From: DASSWG01 sp041689995
GTDB lineage: Bacteria; Bacteroidota; Bacteroidia; Flavobacteriales; Flavobacteriaceae
Direction of reading: 5' to 3'
Assembly: GCA_041689995.1 (NCBI GenBank)
Contig: JBDNFD010000082.1
Location: forward strand, 1-42,651
Length of the DNA stretch: 42,651 nt
Shown here: one piece after another, positions 1 to 9,052 of the stretch
Layout of the letters: the number at the start of each line of letters is the position of its first letter
How positions within the stretch are numbered: the first letter of the stretch is position 1
Translations under genes and position numbers: made by a program
The notes under the pieces: generated by a model
Databases searched by the model: none
What the model was told of the DNA's origin: nothing
The model's input: the letters and a program-made list of their open reading frames with translations, nothing else

Positions 1-78
1 ATTCACTTATTCACTTATTCACTTATTCACTTATTCACTTATTCACTTATTCACTTATTCACTTATTCACTTATTCAC
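1..78. repeat. Octamer tandem repeat (ATTCACTT, 9 full copies plus 6 bp)
   Basis: The window opens inside a perfect head-to-tail repeat of the 8-bp unit ATTCACTT; nine complete copies are visible and the array may extend left of the window. Because 8 is not a multiple of 3 it is unlikely to be coding. It lies just upstream of the PSP1/gldH cluster, where copy-number change by slippage could alter promoter spacing; that effect is inference. Confidence 0.95.
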
Positions 79-195
79 CACCTTATAAATACTTGCCAAT
101 AATAATCGTTATATTTACGTTTTAAAAGGAAACATTAATTCTCAATGGTATGGTTCTGTTTTTCAAACCGCTACCATTTCAAGATATATAAAAAT

Positions 196-1356
196 ATGGG
201 ATGTGGAAGCTGCTCGACCGCGGAAAACGGTCAGCCTAAAGGATGTAAAAATAATGGCACCTGTGGAACAGATGGCTGCAATAAACTTACGGTTTTTGAC
301 TGGTTGGCAAATATGGTGCTCCCTCTTGGCCAAGAACCTTTTAATTATGTGGAAGTTCGGTTTAAAAACGGTCGGAAACAATTTTTTGAAAATTCAGAAA
401 ACCTTAGTTTGAATATAGGTGAAGTCGTCTCCACTGAAGCCACAAGTGGTTATGATGTGGGAGCTGTTACGCTAACTGGGGAACTGGTGAAGGTGCAGAT
501 GAAGAAGAAAAAAGTAAGGCCAAAAAGCGCAGAGGTTTTGAAAATTTATCGCAAATCCTCCCAACGGGATATCGATATTTGGCAGAAAGCCCGCGATCGC
601 GAAGAGCAAATGAAAGTGCACGCAAGAGAAATTGCAATTCGACTTCAATTGAAAATGAAAATCAGCGATATCGAATTTCAAGGCGATGCTTCCAAAGCTA
701 CCTTTTATTATACCGCAGAAGATCGCGTGGATTTTAGACAATTGATCAAAGAATTCGCACAGGAATTCCGCACGCGTATAGAAATGAAACAGATTGGATT
801 TCGACAAGAAGCCGGACGTTTGGGTGGAATTGGTTCGTGCGGACGGGAACTTTGTTGCTCTACTTGGTTAACAGATTTTAGATCGGTGAGCACTTCGGCC
901 GCCCGTTATCAACAATTGTCCTTGAACCCGCAAAAACTGGCCGGACAATGCGGAAAATTGAAATGCTGCCTGAATTATGAACTGGACACTTATTTGGACG
1001 CGCTCAAAGATTTTCCGAGACAAGACACTAAACTACAAACCCAAAAAGGAACTGCTGTTTGTCAAAAAACCGATATTTTTAAAGGGCTCTCGTGGTATGC
1101 TTATGAAGGGGAATGGGCGAATTGGCATCAATTAACCACGGCTCAGATAAAAGATATTCTCAGTGCTGCAAAAGACCAAAAACCTGTTGCGAGTTTGGAA
1201 GAATTTGCATTTCAAAAAGAAGTAACGCCCGAACCAGATTTTGGAAACGTAGTTGGGCAAGACAGTCTGACGCGCTTTGACAAGCCTAAAAATGCTCGGA
1301 ATAAAAAGAAGAAACCCAATAAAAAAAGAAGGAAAAAACCACAAAACAATGTGTAG
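196..1356 (+). CDS. PSP1-domain (RicT/YaaT-like) protein
   Basis: A 386-residue protein of the PSP1 C-terminal-domain family. The Bacillus relative RicT works in the Ric complex that binds iron-sulfur clusters and influences RNase Y; the role in Bacteroidota is not settled. The start at 196 (MGCGSC) is preferred over an in-frame ATG at 145 because the extra residues resemble untranslated leader. The N-terminus is cysteine-rich, two further cysteine motifs (SCGRELCC near residue 215 and GQCGKLKCC near 250) fit metal binding, and the C-terminus is a Lys/Arg-rich tail. The stop overlaps the gldH start, so the two are probably cotranscribed. Function is known only by family. Confidence 0.9.
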   Translation: MGCGSCSTAENGQPKGCKNNGTCGTDGCNKLTVFDWLANMVLPLGQEPFNYVEVRFKNGRKQFFENSENLSLNIGEVVSTEATSGYDVGAVTLTGELVKVQMKKKKVRPKSAEVLKIYRKSSQRDIDIWQKARDREEQMKVHAREIAIRLQLKMKISDIEFQGDASKATFYYTAEDRVDFRQLIKEFAQEFRTRIEMKQIGFRQEAGRLGGIGSCGRELCCSTWLTDFRSVSTSAARYQQLSLNPQKLAGQCGKLKCCLNYELDTYLDALKDFPRQDTKLQTQKGTAVCQKTDIFKGLSWYAYEGEWANWHQLTTAQIKDILSAAKDQKPVASLEEFAFQKEVTPEPDFGNVVGQDSLTRFDKPKNARNKKKKPNKKRRKKPQNNV

Positions 1357-1837
1357 ATATTTTCTATGGCCGTTTTTTCTTATTTTCGTTTTGATGACTT
1401 CCTGTGATTCTAAACGGGTTTTCGACGAATATAAATCTTTGCCAAACCATTGGAACCACGATTCGATAGTCAGTTTTAATGTGGAACAAATAGATACCAC
1501 AGAGATATATGACCTTTTTATAAATATCAGGAACAACAATGATTATGGGTATAGCAATTTATTTTTGATTACGGATATGCACTTTCCAAACGGAAAAATA
1601 ATTACCGATACCTTGGAATATGAAATGGCCTATCCAAACGGCGAATGGAAGGGACAAGGGTTTACGGATATTAAAGAAAACAAATTGTGGTACAAAGAAA
1701 ATATCCGTTTTCCGGAGGTGGGGACTTATAAAATCAATATCCGGCAAGCCATGCGCGAAAATGGCAAAGTGGACGGTATCGAAAACTTAAATGGAATTAC
1801 CGAAGTTGGGTTCCGAATAGAAAAAAGCAAACCATAA
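1349..1837 (+). CDS. gldH: Gliding motility lipoprotein GldH
   Basis: A 162-residue lipoprotein: hydrophobic signal peptide, then a lipobox (LMTSC, acylated Cys at about residue 19), then a soluble domain of the size and composition of GldH. GldH is one of the lipoproteins needed for surface gliding in flavobacteria, with the related Gld/Spr proteins that form the motility and T9SS machinery. The start at 1349 overlaps the last codons of the PSP1 gene by 8 bp; an upstream in-frame ATG at 1277 would bury the signal peptide. The order PSP1-gldH-PBP1A is, to my knowledge, common in flavobacteria, which supports the call. Confidence 0.85.
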   Translation: MCRYFLWPFFLIFVLMTSCDSKRVFDEYKSLPNHWNHDSIVSFNVEQIDTTEIYDLFINIRNNNDYGYSNLFLITDMHFPNGKIITDTLEYEMAYPNGEWKGQGFTDIKENKLWYKENIRFPEVGTYKINIRQAMRENGKVDGIENLNGITEVGFRIEKSKP

Positions 1838-1846
1838 GAAACATTC

Positions 1847-4168
1847 ATGGCAACAAAAAATTCAAAAAAGAAATCTTCTGAAAGGAAGAATTTCAAAAGA
1901 TATATCCTATGGTTCTGGGGATTATTTTTTGCTGGAATATTAATTTTTGCGTCATTGTTTCTTTTTGCAAGTTGGGGCGCTTTTGGAAATATGCCAAAAT
2001 TTGAAGAATTGGAAAATCCGGAACTCAATGTCGCTACTGAAGTTTTTTCTGCCGATGGTGAAACCTTGGGGAAATATTTTAAAGACAATCGAACGCCGGT
2101 AAAATATGAAGACCTTCCGCAAAATCTGATTCAAGCCCTGATTTCTACCGAAGACGTTCGCTATAAAAATCATTCGGGAATAGATCCGTGGGGCACTTTG
2201 CGTGCAGTTGTTTTTCTTGGGACCGACGGTGGTGCGAGCACCATCACTCAACAGCTTGCAAAACTTCTTTTTACGGACAATTACTCATCCAACAAATTTG
2301 AACGAGTGTTCCAAAAGGTGAAAGAATGGGTAATTGCGGTTCGCTTGGAACGTCAATATACCAAGAAAGAAATTATCACCATGTATTTGAACAAATTCGA
2401 TTTTGTTTACAATGCCGACGGGATCCGATCTGCTTCGCGTATTTATTTCGGAAAGGAACCCAAAGATTTAAAAGTGGAGGAATCTGCTGTGTTGGTCGCC
2501 ATGTTGAAAAATCCGGTACTTTTCAATCCAAAAATGGAACAATTCAAAGATAATGCCTTGCAACGACGAAATATTGTTTTAATGCAGATGGAGAAAAATG
2601 ATTTTCTTTCCAAGGAAAAAAAAGATTCACTAAAAGCCCTACCTATAAAGCTGGATTTTTCCCCGGAACAACACGACGATGGCTCGGCAACTTATTTTCG
2701 GGCCTATCTGAGAGGGTTTTTAAAAGGTTGGATCGAGGAAAATCCGAAACCAAATGGAGAAAAATATAGCTTATATCGCGATGGTCTGAAAGTATATACC
2801 AGTATAGATTCGCGGATGCAAAATTATGCGGAAGAAGCAGTTGCCATGCACATGGCTAATTTGCAAAAAGAATTTGACCGTCAAAATGAAAAAAATCCAA
2901 CAGCACCTTTCCGGGGCATTGACGAGGATCAAATTCACAGGATCATTGAACGCGATGTTCACAATAGCTCCCGTTGGAAAAAAATGAAAGCAGAAGGAAA
3001 GTCCGAAAAGGAAATTCTAGCTTCCTTTGAAGAGCAAAGGGAAATGGAAGTTTTTTCGTGGAAAGGCACACTCGATACGATCATGACACCTCGAGATTCC
3101 ATTTACTATTACAAATCCTTTTTGAACAGCGGCCTAATGTCCATGGAACCACAAACCGGTTTGGTGCGCGCGTGGGTAGGCGGAATTGATTTCAAGCATT
3201 TCAAATATGACCACGTAAAACAAGGAAAGCGACAAGTCGGTTCCACATTTAAACCCTTCGTTTATGCCACCGCTATTGACCAGTTGCATTTGTCGCCCTG
3301 TTACAAACTGCCCAACACACAATTCACAATTCCCGCGGGAAGGCACGGCGTTTCACAGGATTGGACCCCGAGCAATGCTGGGAATGAATATGGTGGAATG
3401 ATGACTTTAAAAGAGGCCTTGGCAAAATCGATTAATGTGATTACCGTACGATTAATGGACAAAACAGGTCCTGAATTAGTGCTGAACCTTGTAAAAAATC
3501 TCGGGGTCGATACCAAAGATATGCCAGCGGTCGCTGCAATTGCATTGGGCACTGTTGATATTAGTGTCTTTGATATGGTTGCAGCTTATAGCACATTTGC
3601 GAATAAAGGCGTATATATAGAACCGGTAATGATCACACGAATTGAAGACAAAAATGGCACCGTGCTCTATCAAAATACACCAATAAGTCGCGATGTTCTG
3701 AGCGAAGAATCTGCTTATGTGACCATAAATTTAATGGAAGGCGTTACCCAAGCTGGTTCGGGTATTCGGCTTCGAACCACGGGGGCAACTAGTTCAGCTT
3801 ATAGTCGTGGCGTGGTTACCGGATATCCCTACGATTTCCAAAATCCCATTGCAGGAAAAACGGGGACCACACAAAACCAAAGTGACGGCTGGTTTATGGG
3901 AATTGTTCCAAACTTGGTCACCGGGGTTTGGGTGGGCGGCGAAAACCGTTCTGTGCATTTTCCTACCATTACGTATGGACAAGGCGCAACCATGGCGCTT
4001 CCAATATGGGCGGTTTATATGAAAAAAGTATACGCCAACGACAGTTTGCATATATCTAAAGAAGCCTTTGAACGACCCGAAAATCTGACCATCGATATTA
4101 ATTGTGCCGACAATGCTGAAGCAACGGACGAAAAAGAGTCAGATGATTCGGGACAACTAGATTTTTAA
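1847..4168 (+). CDS. Penicillin-binding protein 1A (bifunctional glycosyltransferase/transpeptidase)
   Basis: A 773-residue class A PBP that polymerises and cross-links peptidoglycan at the inner membrane. A basic cytoplasmic N-terminus is followed by one transmembrane segment (about residues 19-42). The GT51 glycosyltransferase motifs are visible: EDVRYKNHSG (102-111) and GGASTITQQ (128-136). The transpeptidase motifs are complete: SxxK at S466-K469 (STFK), SxN at S528-N530 and KTGT at 671-674. It starts 9 bp after gldH, so it likely belongs to the same transcription unit. A short acidic tail follows the catalytic domain. Length and motif order are normal for the family; all catalytic residues are present. 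Confidence 0.96.
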   Translation: MATKNSKKKSSERKNFKRYILWFWGLFFAGILIFASLFLFASWGAFGNMPKFEELENPELNVATEVFSADGETLGKYFKDNRTPVKYEDLPQNLIQALISTEDVRYKNHSGIDPWGTLRAVVFLGTDGGASTITQQLAKLLFTDNYSSNKFERVFQKVKEWVIAVRLERQYTKKEIITMYLNKFDFVYNADGIRSASRIYFGKEPKDLKVEESAVLVAMLKNPVLFNPKMEQFKDNALQRRNIVLMQMEKNDFLSKEKKDSLKALPIKLDFSPEQHDDGSATYFRAYLRGFLKGWIEENPKPNGEKYSLYRDGLKVYTSIDSRMQNYAEEAVAMHMANLQKEFDRQNEKNPTAPFRGIDEDQIHRIIERDVHNSSRWKKMKAEGKSEKEILASFEEQREMEVFSWKGTLDTIMTPRDSIYYYKSFLNSGLMSMEPQTGLVRAWVGGIDFKHFKYDHVKQGKRQVGSTFKPFVYATAIDQLHLSPCYKLPNTQFTIPAGRHGVSQDWTPSNAGNEYGGMMTLKEALAKSINVITVRLMDKTGPELVLNLVKNLGVDTKDMPAVAAIALGTVDISVFDMVAAYSTFANKGVYIEPVMITRIEDKNGTVLYQNTPISRDVLSEESAYVTINLMEGVTQAGSGIRLRTTGATSSAYSRGVVTGYPYDFQNPIAGKTGTTQNQSDGWFMGIVPNLVTGVWVGGENRSVHFPTITYGQGATMALPIWAVYMKKVYANDSLHISKEAFERPENLTIDINCADNAEATDEKESDDSGQLDF

Positions 4169-4241
4169 TTCAAATTATTTCAGAAAAGCAAATTGAATTT
4201 TAAAAAAGAGTCACCAATTAAAAAAATGTCCATAACTTTCT

Positions 4242-4249
4242 TACATTTG
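4242..4249 (+). promoter_or_regulatory. Candidate -7 box upstream of OmpH-like gene
   Basis: TACATTTG matches the Bacteroidota -7 consensus TAnnTTTG and lies 19 bp before the ATG at 4268. The -33 side is weak (TTA rather than TTG at a 21-bp distance). Its position inside the longer in-frame ORF argues for the later start. Confidence 0.45.
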
Positions 4250-4267
4250 CCAAAAATTAAAAACAAC

Positions 4268-4780
4268 ATGAAAAAATTAAGTCTGTTAATACTAGGAACT
4301 GGTTTACTGTTTTCTTGCAACCAAGAAAAAACTGCTTATGTCAACAACACAAAGCTGATACAGGATTATAAAGGAATGAAGGATACCGAAGCCAAATTCA
4401 CCAAAAAATCTGATAAGATCAAAAAACTGATGGATTCCATGGCCACTGGATTTCAACAAAAAGTACAGACCTATCAAGCAACGGCGGAAAGCATGTCAGC
4501 TTCCGCGCGTCAAGAAAAGGAAAATAAATTAATGGATGAACAACAACAACTTCGCCAACAACAGCAAGTGGTTAGCAACACATTGAACGACCAGAGCAGC
4601 AAAGCAATCGATTCTATTGTTACCGTGGTAAAGGATTTTGTGGCTGATTATGGTAAGGAAAACAATTATACGTATATCTTTGGTTCCACGGAATCAGCAA
4701 ATATTATGTACGCCAAGGAAGGAGAAGACATAACCGAAAAAATAGTAACCAAATTAAATGCCGCTTACGACGGAAAATAG
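4268..4780 (+). CDS. OmpH/Skp-family periplasmic chaperone-like lipoprotein
   Basis: A 170-residue protein with a lipoprotein signal (LLFSC, Cys at about residue 17) followed by a long charged and Gln-rich helical stretch (residues about 45-125) expected to form the coiled-coil tentacles of the OmpH/Skp fold. Skp binds unfolded outer-membrane proteins in the periplasm; whether this lipidated version does the same is inferred. The start at 4268 is chosen over 4193 because it gives the signal peptide at the N-terminus and a promoter-like box lies just upstream. A strong terminator follows, so this is the last gene of its unit. Confidence 0.85.
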   Translation: MKKLSLLILGTGLLFSCNQEKTAYVNNTKLIQDYKGMKDTEAKFTKKSDKIKKLMDSMATGFQQKVQTYQATAESMSASARQEKENKLMDEQQQLRQQQQVVSNTLNDQSSKAIDSIVTVVKDFVADYGKENNYTYIFGSTESANIMYAKEGEDITEKIVTKLNAAYDGK

Positions 4781-4811
4781 TATTCATAATCAACTTTTTA
4801 TTTCTAATGAG

Positions 4812-4845
4812 AGCCAAATCTTTAAAAAGATTTGGCTTTTTTTTT
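4812..4845 (+). terminator. Rho-independent terminator after OmpH-like gene
   Basis: A perfect 12-bp stem (AGCCAAATCTTT with AAAGATTTGGCT) with a two-base central gap is followed directly by a run of eight further T residues. It ends the gldH/PBP1A/OmpH region. Confidence 0.9.
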
Positions 4846-5253
4846 ATGCTAAACTTTTTATAAACTAGATAAAAGTACATTTTTGAAGTTATACTGCCTA
4901 TTTATACTATTACCCCGTAATAATCTAATTTTCCCCCACACTTTTTAAAAACTATTCAAATATTTTTAAAAATAACCTTTACTGGGTATTTTCTTATTGG
5001 GAAGAACGCTTATCTTTGAACTCTAATAGGCACAGATTTTTAGTTAACTAAATGACTTGTCGATCATTAAAATAAAGAACACGGAATTTTCACTTAATAA
5101 TCTGACCAAATACTAAAATTTCCGACTAATTATAACCATTTGTGTCTTTTTATTATTTAGTGTTAAAAACATAGAAAACCTTTACAATTAACAACAAGTA
5201 TCATAGACTTTTAAGTAATTTCGTACACAAATTAAATTTAATTTCGAGTAATC
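4846..5253. other. AT-rich intergenic region upstream of the T9SS cargo gene
   Basis: About 400 bp without a convincing ORF. It holds a TATCTTTG box at 5011-5018 (match to TAnnTTTG) but the nearest TTG is only 11 bp upstream, so promoter assignment is weak. If real, it would leave a long leader of more than 200 nt before the next gene. No other structure was recognised. Confidence 0.5.
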
Positions 5254-7743
5254 ATGAAAAAGACAATTACCTTTTCGATTTTTATGTCCATGATTTGTAG
5301 CACTTTTTGGGGACAACAAGGGCTACAGATTGCCCTGGAGAACCACGCATATTCCATTGATTTTGAAACTACGATGGACAATGTGAATTATGGCGAATTC
5401 ACAGCCAAAGGTTTCAGTCCCAACCCTACTATTGCCGGTAAACTGAATAGTAATGCTTGGGAAGTTCATGGAATGAGTGATGGAGACTTGGACTTTGGCG
5501 GCTCCGCGAGTAACGGTGATTTTGCCAGGGGAGTAAGCTCTGTTCCTGTAGGAGTTGGAGGTATTTATTCTTTTTTGTTGATGCCCAGCAACAACATTCT
5601 CGGAATTCAGGCCACCACTCAAGACTGTACGCCGGGATCCATTGGTTTCCGAATGCAAAACAAAACTGACGCCCCTATTAATTCTTTACAAGTAAGTTAT
5701 GATGCCTATGTCTATAACGACCAGCCTGGTTCTGGTTATTTCAGCTTAAGCCATCGCGCCGATAATTCCGCATTCACGGAAATCCTGGAAAGCAATATTA
5801 TTACCACGGACCCAGCCGCTACAACCCCAACTTGGATCAAGACTCTCATGAATTTCAAAATTTCAGGATTGTCCATAGCGACTGATGAATTTTATTACGT
5901 GCGTTGGAACATTAAGAATACACTTTCAGGGGAACTGGATCAATTTGGAATCGACAATATTACTTTTATAGCGAACCCAGATCCTGGACCTTATGTATAT
6001 AATGATAATGATAATGATTGGACACCATCCGATCCCAATTTGAGCCCTGAAAACGTAACATCTGATTCAAATTTTCAGATCCAGCATGGTACGGCCGTGT
6101 TGTCTAATAATTTCTCATTAGGAAACATATCCGTTGCCGAAGGCGCCACGGTAATAATAAAAAAAGGATTGCGCATAGAGGAAGGCATTGTCAATAATGG
6201 CAGCATCATATTCGAAAGCGACAGCAGTTCCACAGGTCAGTTGGGCAATATGACCGGGGCTGCCTATTCAGGAACTGGTAACGTTACCGTACAACGTTTT
6301 ATCCCAGCTCGCGATGACGGAAACGGAGCTTATCGTTATTTGACTTCCGCGGTTAATAGCACTGGAAGTATTCATGCAAATTGGCAAGAAGGAGCAAACT
6401 CAATGGAAAATCCAAATCCAGGATTTGGCATGTTCATTACTGGTGCGACAGATTCTTTGGCCGGGTTTGACACCACGCCTGTGAGCCCACCTTCCATGTT
6501 TACTTTCAATAACAACTCGCAAGAATATGTTGCCATACCTAACACGAACACCGATCAATTAACAGCGGGAAATCCCTACGCCGCCTACGTTTGGGGCGAT
6601 AGAAGTGTGGATATTATTCTTACCACCAATGACCCTGATGCCACCTCCACTACCCTGCGCGCCACTGGTGCCCTGGTAATAGATGATCATTCGTTTTCTT
6701 TAGCTGCGGGTCCAAGTGGTTTTAACTTGATTGGAAACCCATACCAAGCCTCTGTTAATATGCATGATGTCATGACCCTTTCAACCAACGTGAACCAAAA
6801 TCATTATTACGTTTGGAATCCGAACCTAGCTGACCGTGGTGCTTATACCACGGTAGATCTAAACAATGGTTCCAGTACAATGGGAGGAGAAGCCAATCAA
6901 TATTTAATGCCAGGACAAGCAGCTTGGGTTGTTTCGACCGCAGCTGGGGCCATCCTTAATTTCGAGGAACAGGCCAAAAATGCATGGGCAGAATCTACCG
7001 ACGTATTCCGTCCGGAAACCTCAGATATTGCGGGATTTATCGGATTGCAATTATACCAAGCCGAGCGGTTTGACAATGAGGAAACCATGTCCGATGGGAT
7101 TCGGGTGAATTTCTCGGAAAATGGAGACAACAGCGTGCAGGCCAACGATGCATCGAAATTGTACAACATGGATGAGAATATTGGTTTTGCCAATGAAGGA
7201 AATATTTTAAGTATTGAATACCGGGCTTTCCCTATTGATGGAGAAATACTTGCAATTTCAATCAATCAATACAGAACCGCAAATTATGTTTTTAATGCAA
7301 TCGTAAACGATTTGCCAACTGACACAAAAGCATATTTGAAAGACAATTATTTACAGATCAAAACTGAATTGACCAACAATGAAACAACACCTATTTCATT
7401 TAGTGTTGAAGCGTCAAATATGGCAAGTATTGCTGCTGATCGGTTCTCCATTGTCTTTGAACGCAGCCCACTTGGTGTGAATGAAACAGTTGCACAAAAA
7501 CTTTCCATATATCCGAATCCAGTAAGAAACGGAGAATTCTTCATCGAAGTTCCTGGAATTTCAGGAGAAAAAGTACAAGTTTCATTATTTAACGTTCTTG
7601 GACAAGAAGTATATCGTTCATCAAATATCGTGAGCGCTAACGGACGCATTAATGTTCCAGCATCTTCTTTGAAAGCGGGAGTGTATGTTGTGAAAACAGA
7701 GCATAACGGAAAAACCTTCACCGGAAAAGTCGTTATTCAGTAA
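5254..7743 (+). CDS. T9SS-secreted cell-surface protein with type A sorting domain
   Basis: An 829-residue secreted protein. It has a Sec signal peptide (first 20 residues, ending near WGQQ) and a C-terminal type A T9SS sorting domain of about 75 residues containing LSIYPNPV, a central VSLFNVLGQEVY strand, LKAGVYVVK and the terminal GKVVIQ. Such domains direct cargo through the type IX system to the surface or medium. The middle is Asn/Thr/Ser-rich and beta-strand-like, with no enzyme motif I recognise; an adhesin or matrix role is possible but not shown. It is a single-gene unit between a long upstream gap and a terminator. Low lysine and high Asn/Asp content are typical of secreted flavobacterial proteins. 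Confidence 0.9.
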   Translation: MKKTITFSIFMSMICSTFWGQQGLQIALENHAYSIDFETTMDNVNYGEFTAKGFSPNPTIAGKLNSNAWEVHGMSDGDLDFGGSASNGDFARGVSSVPVGVGGIYSFLLMPSNNILGIQATTQDCTPGSIGFRMQNKTDAPINSLQVSYDAYVYNDQPGSGYFSLSHRADNSAFTEILESNIITTDPAATTPTWIKTLMNFKISGLSIATDEFYYVRWNIKNTLSGELDQFGIDNITFIANPDPGPYVYNDNDNDWTPSDPNLSPENVTSDSNFQIQHGTAVLSNNFSLGNISVAEGATVIIKKGLRIEEGIVNNGSIIFESDSSSTGQLGNMTGAAYSGTGNVTVQRFIPARDDGNGAYRYLTSAVNSTGSIHANWQEGANSMENPNPGFGMFITGATDSLAGFDTTPVSPPSMFTFNNNSQEYVAIPNTNTDQLTAGNPYAAYVWGDRSVDIILTTNDPDATSTTLRATGALVIDDHSFSLAAGPSGFNLIGNPYQASVNMHDVMTLSTNVNQNHYYVWNPNLADRGAYTTVDLNNGSSTMGGEANQYLMPGQAAWVVSTAAGAILNFEEQAKNAWAESTDVFRPETSDIAGFIGLQLYQAERFDNEETMSDGIRVNFSENGDNSVQANDASKLYNMDENIGFANEGNILSIEYRAFPIDGEILAISINQYRTANYVFNAIVNDLPTDTKAYLKDNYLQIKTELTNNETTPISFSVEASNMASIAADRFSIVFERSPLGVNETVAQKLSIYPNPVRNGEFFIEVPGISGEKVQVSLFNVLGQEVYRSSNIVSANGRINVPASSLKAGVYVVKTEHNGKTFTGKVVIQ

Positions 7744-7764
7744 AATAGATTGATTAAAAAAGAT

Positions 7765-7799
7765 AAACCGGGCCATTTAAAAGATGATCCGGTTTTTTT
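7765..7799 (+). terminator. Rho-independent terminator after the T9SS cargo gene
   Basis: Stem AAACCGG/CCGGTTT with a 17-nt loop and a run of seven further T residues at 7793-7799 lies just after the stop codon at 7743. It sits between two convergent genes and is stronger in the plus direction. Confidence 0.8.
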
Positions 7800-7824
7800 A
7801 TGGAGAAAAAAGACAATAAATCTA

Positions 7825-8967
7825 TTAAGGTTTTATATGCAGCAAGCGCGTTAGTTTAATGGATAAATCGGCTAAAATAATTTTGGCATTTCCATTGCGT
7901 TCAATATGGAAAAGTGCTTCTTGGATTTCCTTATTAATCGGAGCAATATTGTTACCATGGACAAATGGGGCGAATTTTTCCAAGGTGAAATTATCCGTTT
8001 GCGGTGAAAAATATACTAATTCATCCGCCTTGTAATTCAACATTAAAGCTTGTCGAAAAAAATCCAAACAATACAACAAAAATTTCTTTTGCGTCTCCCT
8101 GCCCTTTTTAGCAATTTCATCGCTCCAAGATAACAATCCTTGAATTGCTGCAATATTGGTCTTGGCACTAAAAGCAATCCGTATCCAATTGATGAACCAA
8201 GTCTCAAAAACTTCTTCGCCTTCAGCTTGTTCCAAAATTTGCAATGCACGAGCATAATTTCCGTTTGCTTGCCGCGCGATTAAAGCCGCTCTTTCAGGTG
8301 TAATTTTATTTCGGAGCGCATCGGCAATTACCGTTTCGCCCAAAGGTGGAAAATGAAGCAACTGACAACGGGAACGAATGGTTTGCAACAAAAGTCCTTC
8401 ATCTTCAGCAATAAGTAAAAAAATAGTTTTTTCAGGTGGCTCCTCAATGAGTTTGAGCAATTTATTTGCGGCAGCGGAGTTCATTTTTTCGGCATGCCAA
8501 ATAATCATCACTTTCCATCCGCCGCCGTAAGCTTTTAAAGAAAGTGATTTCACGATTTCCTGCGATTCCTCTACGCTGATCTGTCCTTGCTTATTTTCAA
8601 TTTCCAAAAGTTGATACCAATCAAACAGGCTTCCATAAGGATTGGTTCTCACAAAACTTCGCCACTCTTCCAAAAAAAGATCTGAGATGGGATGCTTTTT
8701 AATTTTTTCATTGGCCGCCACGGGAAACACAAAATGCAGATCAGGATGCGCCAGTTTATTGCACATCAGGTTGCATGAATTTACTTGGGTATTTTCACCT
8801 TCTGAATTATGGCACAAAATATACTGCGCATAGGCAATGGCCATTGGCAATGTCCCGCTTCCATGTGAACCTACAAACAGTTGCGCATGCGGCAACCGAC
8901 CAATATCTGCACTTTTAGTCAGATGGGTTTTTATGTGATCTAAACCAATAATTTCGGAAAATACCAT
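7825..8967 (-). CDS. holB: DNA polymerase III subunit delta'
   Basis: A 380-residue clamp-loader subunit. The N-terminus (MVFSEIIGLDHIKTHL) is typical of delta'/DnaX proteins. The P-loop position reads GSHGSGT, lacking the GKT of an ATP-binding subunit, as expected for delta'. A cysteine cluster (CHNS...SCNLMC followed by HPD) matches the zinc-binding module of the family. IRSRCQLLHF near the middle corresponds to the sensor region. The ATG at 8967 is chosen; the open frame runs on to 9453 but that part is antisense to pgk. It is divergent from pgk with an 85-bp gap. Bacteroidota often place holB next to the PSP1 gene; here they are about 6.5 kb apart. Confidence 0.93.
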   Translation of the reverse strand: MVFSEIIGLDHIKTHLTKSADIGRLPHAQLFVGSHGSGTLPMAIAYAQYILCHNSEGENTQVNSCNLMCNKLAHPDLHFVFPVAANEKIKKHPISDLFLEEWRSFVRTNPYGSLFDWYQLLEIENKQGQISVEESQEIVKSLSLKAYGGGWKVMIIWHAEKMNSAAANKLLKLIEEPPEKTIFLLIAEDEGLLLQTIRSRCQLLHFPPLGETVIADALRNKITPERAALIARQANGNYARALQILEQAEGEEVFETWFINWIRIAFSAKTNIAAIQGLLSWSDEIAKKGRETQKKFLLYCLDFFRQALMLNYKADELVYFSPQTDNFTLEKFAPFVHGNNIAPINKEIQEALFHIERNGNAKIILADLSIKLTRLLHIKP

Positions 8968-9052
8968 TGGGACGAAAATACGTATTTTTAACGATTTCGG
9001 GGATACGTCACCCGACAGATTGAAAGAAAAGTTTAATTTTGAAAAAAAAACA

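Noticed and set aside
1..78. Octamer array as a CRISPR array
   Set aside because: The copies are contiguous with no spacers and the unit is only 8 bp.
9020..9041. TTG/TAATTTTG pair as the pgk promoter
   Set aside because: The spacer is only 11 bp and the -7 box lies 11 bp from the start codon, leaving almost no leader.
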